A DNA stretch of 64,000 bases, taken from Polyangiaceae bacterium. Lineage in GTDB: Bacteria > Myxococcota_A > Polyangia > Polyangiales > Polyangiaceae. The notes under the pieces were generated by a model. It did not search any database. It was not told the origin of the DNA and saw nothing but the letters and a program-made list of their open reading frames with translations. Position 1 is the stretch's first letter. Each line of letters begins with the position of its first letter. The stretch is from NCBI GenBank assembly GCA_020846005.1, contig JADLEQ010000049.1, forward strand, positions 1-64,000. Direction: 5' to 3'. This document shows, piece by piece, positions 9,018 to 16,663 of the stretch. The position numbers and the translations under genes were made by a program.

Positions 9018-9931
9018 CGCGCGGGGGGCGGCGGGGCGCCATCCCGGTCGAGCGATGCCGCGTACGGCCCGAGCGTACGCACGACCCGCGCCGTGCGCTC
9101 TCGCGTCGCGCCAGCCGCCTCGAGCAACCGCGCCAGCGCGTCGAGATCGCGCGCTACGCCCTCGCCCAGCGCGACGGCGCCTCCCGCCACGTAGCAGGTG
9201 TCCTCGGGCGTCTCCATGCAGATCACGGCGTCGCCCAGCAGATCGCGCCACACGCGCTCGCAGCCGCGCCGGCCCGGATCGGGGATGAGGAAGAACGGAT
9301 GGAAGGTCCGGCGGAGCTCCGCCACGACCTCGAGGGTCGGCACGTCCGCGTCGAGCCGCTCTCCGAGCACCGCCTCCACGTGCTCCTTGGGCAGGGCGGG
9401 CCACGGGGGCTCGTCGCCCGTGACGAAGAGGTAGCCCCTGTGCTTTCGCTTCACCCAGCAGTCCATCTCGGTGTGCGTCGCGAAGAAGTAGAGCGCGAGC
9501 TCGTACGACTCGTACTCGTTGCCGCCCCCACCCTCGAGGTAGATCGAGGTGAGCCAGCGATCCATCAGATCGGCGGTCGACTCGAATTGCCCGACCTGCA
9601 GCGGCGCGCGATCCCAGCCCGCGTTGCCGATGGCGGCGAAGAGCACCTGGGGATCGGGGACCTTGCAGCTCTCGAGCACCTTCATGAAGGAGGGGAGCTC
9701 GCGGCTGGCGAGCAGGCGCGGGATCTCGCCCATCGATCCAGACACGTCGAGCGCGAACACGACGCCGAGCGAGCGCGGGTGGTCCGGCGAGTCCCGCGAC
9801 TCGCGTGCCCGCACGCCCTTCGGGTTCATCAACGGATGGCACGCATCCTGGACGAAGACCTCCGCGCCCTTCGCCGCGCGCTGCGTGACCAGCGCGACGT
9901 GCGCCTCGTGACTGTAATCGCCGAATCCCAT
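9014..9931 (-). CDS. vWA-domain protein of the pseudokinase/PurA-like cassette
   Basis: The ATG start has a GAGGAG ribosome site just upstream. The 305-aa product has no signal peptide and is probably cytoplasmic. A vWA domain spans about residues 50-250, with an intact MIDAS: Asp62, Ser64 and Ser66 in DVSGSM, preceded by hydrophobic GVVFAL. An acidic stretch GYLFVTGDEPPW gives further metal-site candidates. The N-terminal HEAHVALVTQRA segment lies before the fold. It lies between the pseudokinase gene (25-base gap) and the PurA-like gene (4-base overlap), so the three are almost certainly cotranscribed. vWA proteins beside kinases usually act as metal-dependent scaffolds or phosphoprotein partners, as in TerY-P modules; that role here is inference. 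Confidence 0.85.
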   Translation of the reverse strand: MGFGDYSHEAHVALVTQRAAKGAEVFVQDACHPLMNPKGVRARESRDSPDHPRSLGVVFALDVSGSMGEIPRLLASRELPSFMKVLESCKVPDPQVLFAAIGNAGWDRAPLQVGQFESTADLMDRWLTSIYLEGGGGNEYESYELALYFFATHTEMDCWVKRKHRGYLFVTGDEPPWPALPKEHVEAVLGERLDADVPTLEVVAELRRTFHPFFLIPDPGRRGCERVWRDLLGDAVICMETPEDTCYVAGGAVALGEGVARDLDALARLLEAAGATRERTARVVRTLGPYAASLDRDGAPPPPAR

Positions 9932-9956
9932 GACGCTCTCCTCTCGACGGCTGCTC

Positions 9957-10958
9957 TCAACCCCACCCCGGCATGGGGAAGGGCACGAACCGGGGGGGGC
10001 CGAAGCACGCGCGGGCGACCTCGCCCACGCGCTCGCGCAGCGCCCACGCGTCGGCGTGCTCGGCCGGGTGGCGCACCACCTCAGTGACGAGCGCGGCCAT
10101 CGCCGCGGGCACCTCGGCCCCGTCCATCACCTGCGCGACCGCCAGCGCGGCCGCCCGCGCGTCCGCCGCGCGCGCCTCGGGGGTCGCGGGGGCCGCGGCC
10201 CCCCACGCGACCGGCAGCACCCCATGATCCTTCGCGTGCACGAGCAGGTGCGCCGCCTCGAGGGCGCCATGCGCCCAGCCGGCTGCGTGCGCGAACGCGA
10301 GCGACTCCAGGACCCGGCGCCACATCCACGCCACGTGCTCGGCGAGGACGCCTCCCGGGTAGTGCTCCCGCACGTCGACGAGGGTGTGGACGAAGCCCGC
10401 GCACCAGCGCAGGACGAGCGCGCTGCGGCCCTCGAGCGGTGACGCCGCGCCCGCCACGACGCCGGCACCGACGACGGCGGGGAGCCGGCGGGCGTGGTGG
10501 TGCGCGCCGGGCGCCTCCGACGCGACGAGCGCCTCGAGCACTCGCTGTTCGTGCTGGAGGCGCTGGGCCGCGACCGCGTCCGCGCCGGCCGCGAGCACCT
10601 TCACCACCACCCGCTCGGTGGGATCTCGCGCGAGCGTCGCCGCCCACACCTCACAGCGGCGCCCGACCCCGATCCGCCGGCCGATCGCCCACGGCCGGTC
10701 CGCGATCCAGACGCAGCGCTCCGCCCCGTGGGCGCGCGTCGCGCCCTCGTCCCACGCGCGGAGCGCCCGAGCGAACCGAGCGCGCGGCACCGCCGCCTCG
10801 TCGACGAAGACCGTCGCCCCGCAGTGGTCGCACACCGCCTCGCGCTGGAAGCGCGTGACGGTGAGGGGCGCCCCGCACCGGCTGCACTCGGCCGTGAACG
10901 TACGCCGGGGCGCGGCGTCGCCCTGCGGGTGTTGCTCTCCGTCGTCCGCGCTTCCCAA
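9957..10958 (-). CDS. Zinc-ribbon pseudokinase
   Basis: The product has 333 aa from a TTG start; an AAGGAG site four bases upstream and the lack of any ATG/GTG before the first domain support it. Residues 25-48 form a zinc ribbon (Cys25, Cys28, Cys43, Cys46). A protein-kinase-like fold follows. Lys120 in VVVKVL matches the ATP-binding lysine and Glu137 could be the helix-C glutamate. The catalytic HRD is replaced by HGA (230-232), and the DFG region reads AWG (251-253), so both key Asp residues are missing. It is therefore predicted to be a catalytically dead kinase used for binding. It is first in the cassette with the vWA and PurA-like genes and lies 126 bases after a methyltransferase gene. 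Confidence 0.75.
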   Translation of the reverse strand: MGSADDGEQHPQGDAAPRRTFTAECSRCGAPLTVTRFQREAVCDHCGATVFVDEAAVPRARFARALRAWDEGATRAHGAERCVWIADRPWAIGRRIGVGRRCEVWAATLARDPTERVVVKVLAAGADAVAAQRLQHEQRVLEALVASEAPGAHHHARRLPAVVGAGVVAGAASPLEGRSALVLRWCAGFVHTLVDVREHYPGGVLAEHVAWMWRRVLESLAFAHAAGWAHGALEAAHLLVHAKDHGVLPVAWGAAAPATPEARAADARAAALAVAQVMDGAEVPAAMAALVTEVVRHPAEHADAWALRERVGEVARACFGPPRFVPFPMPGWG

Positions 10959-11084
10959 ACGACTCCTTCGCGGAGCCCACCCTACGCCGGACGCCGCGAG
11001 CGGCGCAACGGGCCTGGGAGAACCGACGTGCGCGCTGGCCTCGGGCCGCCGCGCGCCGCCTGCGCCCGCTCGCCGTCCGCCGCC

Positions 11085-12014
11085 TCACCGCGCCGGCGCG
11101 TCGAGCGCCGCGAGCTCCGGGATGGCTCGGCAGGCGAGCGCGAAGTACTCGGGATCGAGCTCGAGGCCGATGCTCGCGTAGCCGAGGTGCTCCGCCGCCG
11201 CGACGGTGGAGCCGCCTCCCAGGAACGGATCCAGGACCACGCCCTCGCCGAAAGGGAGGGCCGCGCGCACGAGGCGGCGCACGAACGCCTGCGGCTTGAG
11301 CGACGGATGGTCCGCCAGGCGCCGCTCTGCCGGGCGCGTCGGGCCGCACGGGATCACGTCGGTGAACGGGCGCGCGGGCGACTCGCGCCGGAGGCCGCCC
11401 GTGCCCCACCGATGCAGGTTGTCGCGCACGGTCCCCTGGCAGGGCTTACGGAAGAGCCCCCAAGGTTCCCACGCGGAGCGCGGCATCACCGTCACGTCGG
11501 CCAGCTCTTGGTGCGCGTTCTTCGGGCGGTCGCCGCCGCGCAGCGTCTGCACGAGGCGGACGATCTCGCCCCGCTTCTCGAACCCGGCCTCGACGAGCGG
11601 GACCTGCACCAGGTGCGAGACGAGCGGGTTGCCCGCCACGAAGACGTGCGCGCCCGGCACGAGGACGCGCAGGAGCCGGCGAGCCCACTCGGCGAAATGC
11701 TCGGCCATCGCGCGGCGCTCGGCGGGCGTGAGCGTCGTGAACCGCGGGACGGGGCGGCGCACGTGCCCGCCGAGCGCCGGCGGGATGCGCCACACCCCCC
11801 CGCGCCCCGCCCGGAGCTTGCCGAGCTCGCGCTCACCGTACTCCCGCACGCCGTACGGGGGGTCGGTCACGACGGCGTGGATCGAGCACGGCTCGCGCGC
11901 CGCCAGCCAGTCGAGGCAGTCGACCTGCACGAGCTCGGCGCGCCCGACCCGCACGCTCCGAGGCGCACCGCCGCGAGCGCGCGCGGCCGGAGCGGGGGCG
12001 TCACGGCTCGTCAT
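11085..12014 (-). CDS. Orphan amino-DNA methyltransferase (DPPY type)
   Basis: The start is the ATG of MTSRDAPAP; an in-frame upstream start would add 14 residues of poor character. The 309-aa product contains motif IV VVTDPPYGV near residue 60. Motif I (VLDPFLGGGSTVAAA) lies near the C-terminus, the order seen in beta-class N6-adenine or N4-cytosine methyltransferases. KPQAFVRRLVRAA precedes motif I as expected. No restriction endonuclease or specificity gene is next to it, so it looks solitary: it may regulate transcription or mark DNA rather than defend. It is followed on the same strand by the pseudokinase cassette after 126 bases and preceded by a DUF4156 lipoprotein gene. Confidence 0.85.
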   Translation of the reverse strand: MTSRDAPAPAARARGGAPRSVRVGRAELVQVDCLDWLAAREPCSIHAVVTDPPYGVREYGERELGKLRAGRGGVWRIPPALGGHVRRPVPRFTTLTPAERRAMAEHFAEWARRLLRVLVPGAHVFVAGNPLVSHLVQVPLVEAGFEKRGEIVRLVQTLRGGDRPKNAHQELADVTVMPRSAWEPWGLFRKPCQGTVRDNLHRWGTGGLRRESPARPFTDVIPCGPTRPAERRLADHPSLKPQAFVRRLVRAALPFGEGVVLDPFLGGGSTVAAAEHLGYASIGLELDPEYFALACRAIPELAALDAPAR

Positions 12015-12091
12015 GGGTGTGGAGCGTACTCGCGCTTCTGCCCACCCTCCGACCACGGCTCCGGCTCAGCTCGCCTTCTCCGCGCGGGCGC

Positions 12092-12439
12092 TCACTGGCA
12101 GCGGTACGCGGTGCCCGTGATGGTGACGCTCGTCGTGGTGCCGTCGCCCTGGCCGAGGGTCGGGGGGTCGTGCTGGATGAGGGTCGCGCCGAGCTCCGCC
12201 GCCTGGTTCCGCAGGTCGTTCAGCGCGTACTCGATGAGATCCTCGTTCGACACCCACGCTCCGCCGAACGTCCCGCCGCCCTTGCCGGTGAGGTAGCCGA
12301 GCGACTGGCAGCCCGGGGGCGGCGGGTTGCGGCTCGCCGCGACCTTCGCCCCGGCGTCCGTCAGGCTGGCCGTCTTGCAGCCGGCCGGCAGCGTCCCCAG
12401 CGTCAGCGCGACCGCCACCGTGAGCGTGGTCTTCGTCAT
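12092..12439 (-). CDS. DUF4156-type small lipoprotein
   Basis: The ATG start lies behind a strong AGGAGG site. The 115-aa product has a short signal peptide with lipobox (TLPAGCK) and a domain typical of DUF4156 lipoproteins. That domain includes GCQSLGYLTGKGGG, a YALNDLRNQAAELGATL helix and a final TGTAYRC strand. It is probably an outer-membrane or periplasmic lipoprotein of unknown role. The frame is open far upstream across the acyltransferase gene, but only this start has a ribosome site and a signal peptide. A gap of 155 bases separates it from the acyltransferase gene. Confidence 0.85.
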   Translation of the reverse strand: MTKTTLTVAVALTLGTLPAGCKTASLTDAGAKVAASRNPPPPGCQSLGYLTGKGGGTFGGAWVSNEDLIEYALNDLRNQAAELGATLIQHDPPTLGQGDGTTTSVTITGTAYRCQ

Positions 12440-12594
12440 TCGAGCCTCCTGCTTCCGCCCTCGCAGATACCTGCGTCGAGCCTCGCGCGTCAAGGCGCGC
12501 ATCCGGTTACCGCCTGGCGGCGCCGCGGCACACCGCCTCGGGCAGGCGCCCCGGGGCCGGGGTTCTTCGATCGCGGCGGTCCACTGCTCCCCGG

Positions 12595-13818
12595 CTACGC
12601 TCCGCCGGCCCCGGAGCTTCCCGCGGGCGGGTGCGCGAACGGCGACGCCGCTCGCGCCACGTGCTCGGTGACGGCGGCGCGCTCTCGCTGGCAGAAGTCC
12701 GCGACCGCCGCGGCGAGGCGACGGTCCCGCAGGTGGTGTGCGCTCCGCGTCACGGTCGCCTCGAAGCCGCGCGGGCCCTTGTGCTCGCCGCCCGCGCCCG
12801 GCTCGAACACGCGCAGGCCGCGCTCGATCGCGTGGCGGACCCCCTCGTAGTAACAGACCACGAAGTGGAGGAACGGCCGCTCCTCGCGCGCGCCCCAGTA
12901 GCGCCCGTAGAGCCCGCCTCCACCGACGAGCGAGAACGCCATGGCGATGGGGCGCTCGCTCGCCCGGTCGCGCGCGAGCACCACCAGCACCGACTCGGGC
13001 ATCGTCTGGCACACCACCTCGAAGAACCGGCGCGTGAGGTACTGCCGCCCCCACGGAAACTTCTCCACGGTCGCGAGGTAGAGCTCGAACACCACGCCGG
13101 CGAGCCCCTCGCGCAGCACCGCAGCGCCGTCCAGCCGCTCGAGCCGCGTCGTGCGCTCGGCCTCGGCGAGCTCCCGCTTGAGCTGTACGCGCCTCTTGGA
13201 GGAGAACCGCGCGAGGAACTCGTCGAAGGTGCGATACCCCTCGTTGCGCCAGTGGAGCTGGACCCCGTGGCGCTCGATCAGTCCGGCGCCCGCGAGCGCG
13301 CGCTGGTCCTCGACGGTGGTGAAGAGCACGTGCGCGCCCGACGCCCCGAGCGACTCCGTGAGCGGCGGCAGCGCGCGAGCGAGCGCGGCTCGGAGCAGCT
13401 CCGGATCCTCTCCGGGAGCGACCAGCAGCCGCTCGCTCGTCGCCGGGGTGAAGGGCACCGCGAGGAGGAGCTTCGGGTAGTAATCGATGCGGAGGCGATC
13501 CTCGGCGAACCGCGCCCAGCCGTGGTCGAACACGAACTCGCCGTCCGAGTTGCCCTTCAGGTACGCGGGCGCGAACCCGAGGACGCAGTCTCCGCGGCGG
13601 AGCACGAGGTGGGCCGGCAGCCACCCGAGATCCGGCACCGCGCAGCCCGTCTGCTCGAGGGCGTCGAGCCACTCGTAGCGGAGGAACGGCGACGGATCGC
13701 CCCCCGCGAGGCGGCGGTACGGCTCGGCGCCGAGCCCGCGGACGGCGTCGAGCACCGCGACGGTGACGACGCCATCGGGTGCGAGCGGCGAGCTCCGGGG
13801 CGCCTGGGGAGGGCTCAC
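12595..13818 (-). CDS. COG3146-type GNAT acyltransferase (DUF482/peptidogalycan family)
   Basis: The GTG start overlaps the stop of the S9 peptidase gene by four bases. The 407-aa product matches the COG3146 family. It has PAYLKGNSDGEFVFDHGWA, then YYPKLLLAVPFTPATSERLL, and in the second half FSSKRRVQLKRE, TVEKFPWGRQYLTRRFFE and GGEHKGPRGFEAT. The family is predicted to have a GNAT fold and to transfer acyl or aminoacyl groups, but the substrate is not known in most cases. Its length is typical. Coupling to an exported S9 peptidase hints at handling of peptides or peptidoglycan-derived compounds, which is inference. Confidence 0.85.
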   Translation of the reverse strand: MSPPQAPRSSPLAPDGVVTVAVLDAVRGLGAEPYRRLAGGDPSPFLRYEWLDALEQTGCAVPDLGWLPAHLVLRRGDCVLGFAPAYLKGNSDGEFVFDHGWARFAEDRLRIDYYPKLLLAVPFTPATSERLLVAPGEDPELLRAALARALPPLTESLGASGAHVLFTTVEDQRALAGAGLIERHGVQLHWRNEGYRTFDEFLARFSSKRRVQLKRELAEAERTTRLERLDGAAVLREGLAGVVFELYLATVEKFPWGRQYLTRRFFEVVCQTMPESVLVVLARDRASERPIAMAFSLVGGGGLYGRYWGAREERPFLHFVVCYYEGVRHAIERGLRVFEPGAGGEHKGPRGFEATVTRSAHHLRDRRLAAAVADFCQRERAAVTEHVARAASPFAHPPAGSSGAGGA

Positions 13819-15851
13819 CGCGGGATCACGCCCAGGTGCTTCTCGAGGAAGAGGATGGCGAGGAGCGAGAAGGTGTCGCGGTTCTCCTTCTTCGTGAAGC
13901 CGTGCCCCTCGTTGCGCGCCAGCATGTACCAGACCTCCTGGCCGGCGCCGCGCACCGCGGCCACGATCTGCTCCGCCTCGGAGGCCGGGACGCGAGGGTC
14001 GTTCTGCCCGTGCGCCACGAAGAGCGGCCGCCGGATGCGCGCGGCGTTTGTGGCGGGCGAGATCCGCGTGAGGTGCTCGCGCATCGCCGGGTCGCGCTCG
14101 TCACCATACTCGGCGCGGCGCAGGTCGCGGCGGTACGCGCTCGTGTTCTCGAGGAAGGTGACGAAGTGGGCGATGCCGACCACGTCGACGCCCGCGGCGA
14201 GCCGCTCGCCGAAGTGGACGAGCGACGCCAGCACCATGTACCCACCGTACGAGCCCCCGATCACCGCGACGCGCTTCGCGTCGAGCTCCGGACGAGTCGC
14301 CACCCAGTCGAGGAGGGCGCCGATGTCCTTCACGCTGTCCTCACGCCTCACCCCGTCGTCCGCTTGGAGATAGGTCTTGCCGTAGCCGTCCGAGCCGCGC
14401 ACGTTGGGGACGAGCACGCTGATGCCGCTCTCGGCGACCAGGTACTGGATGAGCGCGGAGAGCTCGGGGCGGGCCTGCGCCTCCGGGCCACCGTGGATCC
14501 ACACCACGACCGGGCGCGGGCCGGCGCCCTTCGCCGCGTAGTAGAAGGCGGGGATGGATCGGCCGTCGAAGCTCGGGAAGCGCACGAGCGTCGGCTCGGC
14601 GAAGCGCTCGCGCGGCAGGCCGCCGAGCTCGCTCTCCGTCCACCGCTCGACGCGGCCGCGCCCGAGGTCGTACGTGTAGGCGTCGCCTGGCGTGGTGGCG
14701 CTGGAGAAGGTGAAGCCGAGCACGCTCGCCCGACGCGCGAACCGGAGCCCCGAGATCACGCCTCGCGGGACCCCGGCGACGACACGATCGCGCCGGCTCG
14801 CGGTGTCGAGGATCCGGAGCACGGAGTAGCCGTCCTCGTTCGTGGTGAAGGCGAGCGAGCGGGCGTCCGGCGAGAGCGCCACCGCCTCGACGTTCCAGCT
14901 CACGTGACGGGAGAGCGGACGCCACGGCGCCTCCGGCCTCGAGAGGTCGACCTCGTAGAGTTCGTTGAACTCGCCCGCGCGATCGCTGGTGAGCCACAGG
15001 CGCTGGCCGCTCGGATCGAGGGCGGCGGCGCGGTGCGCCGCGACGGGAGCCTCGGGCGTGATCCGCGTAACGGCGCCCGTCTCGGTGTCCGCGAGGAAGA
15101 TGCGAGAGTCGTTGATCGAGACGTACTCCTGCAGGAGCAGGCGCTTGCCGTCCCTCGACAGCTCGAGGGGCGTCCAGTGCCCGCTGCGCTCGAGGAACAG
15201 CCGCGAGGCGGACGCCGACTTGCCGTCGCTCCACCACACGTCCATGTCGCGCCCGTTGCGGGCGTTGCTCGAGTAGGCGAGCCGCGAGCCGTCCCACGCC
15301 CAGGCGTAGGACTCATTGCGGCTCCTGCCGTCCGTGAGCAGCCGGACCTCGCCGGTCGCGAGGTCCTGCCGATGAAGCTGGAACTGCTCGTTGCCCCCCG
15401 CGTCCGTGGCGAACACGATGGCGTCGGCGCGGCCCGGCACGAACGACGCGCGCGACGCGGGCTCCCCACCGAAGGTGAGCTGGGTCCGGGCGCCGAGCGG
15501 CGCGCGGACGAGGTGCGTCTGCGCCGTCTGGCCGAAGCGCGTCGTCACGAGCACCGCGCGCCCGTCGTCCGAGAGCGACGCGAGCGGCGCGGCGCGGGTC
15601 TCAAGGTAGCGCCCGAGGCGATCGCGGAGGGCGGCCGGGACGGCGGGCGTCCCATCGAGGACCAGCGCGGCGGGCGGCGCGGCGCTGACCGGCGCGTCGC
15701 TCGCGGCTGCGGGCGGCGCCGCGCTCGGCGGGCACGGGGCCGCCGCGGTCGCAACGGGCGGCGCGGCGGCCCGAGCGCGCGGCGGCGGAGCGGGCGAGCA
15801 GTGGGCGAGGAGCCACACCCCGAGGGCCCCGTAAATGGCGCGTGTGTGCAT
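13815..15851 (-). CDS. S9-family prolyl oligopeptidase-like lipoprotein
   Basis: The 678-aa product has a signal peptide and lipobox (GVWLLAHCSP), then an Ala/Pro-rich linker. A seven-bladed beta-propeller spans about residues 90-400, with repeated WxxDGSRLAYSS-like blade motifs. A C-terminal alpha/beta hydrolase contains the nucleophile Ser in GGSYGGYM (about residue 535), an Asp in NDPRVPASEAEQ and the His in NEGHGF. It should cleave peptides after proline or small residues in the periplasm or at the outer membrane. Its stop overlaps the start of the acyltransferase gene. It is divergent from the thioesterase gene, with 119 bases between. Confidence 0.9.
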   Translation of the reverse strand: MHTRAIYGALGVWLLAHCSPAPPPRARAAAPPVATAAAPCPPSAAPPAAASDAPVSAAPPAALVLDGTPAVPAALRDRLGRYLETRAAPLASLSDDGRAVLVTTRFGQTAQTHLVRAPLGARTQLTFGGEPASRASFVPGRADAIVFATDAGGNEQFQLHRQDLATGEVRLLTDGRSRNESYAWAWDGSRLAYSSNARNGRDMDVWWSDGKSASASRLFLERSGHWTPLELSRDGKRLLLQEYVSINDSRIFLADTETGAVTRITPEAPVAAHRAAALDPSGQRLWLTSDRAGEFNELYEVDLSRPEAPWRPLSRHVSWNVEAVALSPDARSLAFTTNEDGYSVLRILDTASRRDRVVAGVPRGVISGLRFARRASVLGFTFSSATTPGDAYTYDLGRGRVERWTESELGGLPRERFAEPTLVRFPSFDGRSIPAFYYAAKGAGPRPVVVWIHGGPEAQARPELSALIQYLVAESGISVLVPNVRGSDGYGKTYLQADDGVRREDSVKDIGALLDWVATRPELDAKRVAVIGGSYGGYMVLASLVHFGERLAAGVDVVGIAHFVTFLENTSAYRRDLRRAEYGDERDPAMREHLTRISPATNAARIRRPLFVAHGQNDPRVPASEAEQIVAAVRGAGQEVWYMLARNEGHGFTKKENRDTFSLLAILFLEKHLGVIPR

Positions 15852-15970
15852 CGGGGGGGACCTAGCATCGAGATCGGGGCGCGGGGAGCCGGGTGGGCGC
15901 CCGGGATCGGCGCGGTCCGGGCCTCGCGCGCGTCGCGGCGGTCGCCCGGCGCGGGTACGCTGCTCGTCCG

Positions 15971-16420
15971 ATGCTCACGCCTTTCGTCCACGTCGTGCGC
16001 CCGCGTTACGCCGAGGTCGACGCGCAGCGCGTGGTCTTCAACGCACACTGGCTCACGTACTTCGACGACGCGACGACCCGCTTCTACGAGGCGCTCGGCT
16101 TCGATCCGAAGACTGCGTTCTTCGACCGCCCGGTGTTCGACGTGATGGTCGTGCGCGCCGTGCTCGAGTGGCGGGGGCCGGCGAGCTTCGACGACGAGGT
16201 CCGGATCGAGGTCGCGACGGAGCACCTCGGCAACAAGTCCTTCTCGCTGTCGTTCCGCGCCAGTGTGGAAGGGAGGCCCGCGTGCGCCGCGACCGTGACC
16301 TATGTCTCCGTGGTGCCCGGCACCCACGAGTCGACGCCCGTACCCCCAGCGCTGCGCGAGGCCCTCGAGCGCGCGCGCCGCGCCCCCGGCGCCGACGGTG
16401 AGGCCGGACCGTCAGCCTGA
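15971..16420 (+). CDS. Hotdog-fold acyl-CoA thioesterase (4HBT type)
   Basis: The ATG at 15971 starts a 149-aa product of normal 4-hydroxybenzoyl-CoA-thioesterase-like length; an upstream in-frame start would add 26 residues of no recognisable family. RYAEVDAQRVVFNAHWLTYF matches the hotdog active-site segment, with Asp as the likely catalytic residue. The C-terminal tail is Ala/Arg-rich. It hydrolyses acyl thioesters of CoA or ACP; substrate length cannot be read. It converges on the acyl carrier protein gene with a 9-base 3' overlap (16412-16420). It faces the acyl-CoA synthetase/E1/E2/ACP operon, so it may release acyl groups from that pathway, although it is not in the same transcript. 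Confidence 0.85.
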   Translation: MLTPFVHVVRPRYAEVDAQRVVFNAHWLTYFDDATTRFYEALGFDPKTAFFDRPVFDVMVVRAVLEWRGPASFDDEVRIEVATEHLGNKSFSLSFRASVEGRPACAATVTYVSVVPGTHESTPVPPALREALERARRAPGADGEAGPSA

Positions 16421-16663
16421 GGGGACGCGCGGGCCGAGGTACTGCACCGCGCCCTCCAGCGTCGCGAGGCGCGCGTAGTCCCGCTCGGGGATGTCCACAC
16501 CCGTCGCGCGGTGGAGCGCGACCACGAAGGAGAGGAAGTCCATCGAGTCGAGGTCGAGCGTCTCGCGCAGATCCGCGTCGTCCGCGAGTCGAGCCGGGTC
16601 GCTCTCGGGCGCCACGGAGCGAAGGGCCGCGTCGATCGCGGCGCGCAGAGCCTCTCGGGTCAT
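16412..16663 (-). CDS. Acyl carrier protein
   Basis: An 83-aa acidic helical protein with the phosphopantetheine site LDSMDF (Ser40) and the usual layout, LRETLDLDSMDFLSFVVAL followed by the helix-III region. The ATG start overlaps the E2 stop (ATGA), so it is the last gene of the synthetase/E1/E2 operon. A free-standing ACP linked translationally to a 2-oxoacid-dehydrogenase E2 is unusual and suggests that the acyl group made by the complex, or by the acyl-CoA synthetase, is loaded on this ACP. It is unlikely to be the fatty-acid-synthesis AcpP because no fab genes are present nearby. Confidence 0.85.
   Translation of the reverse strand: MTREALRAAIDAALRSVAPESDPARLADDADLRETLDLDSMDFLSFVVALHRATGVDIPERDYARLATLEGAVQYLGPRVPSG

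Noticed and set aside
11085-12014. Restriction-modification system
   Set aside because: Only methyltransferase motifs; no endonuclease gene on either side.
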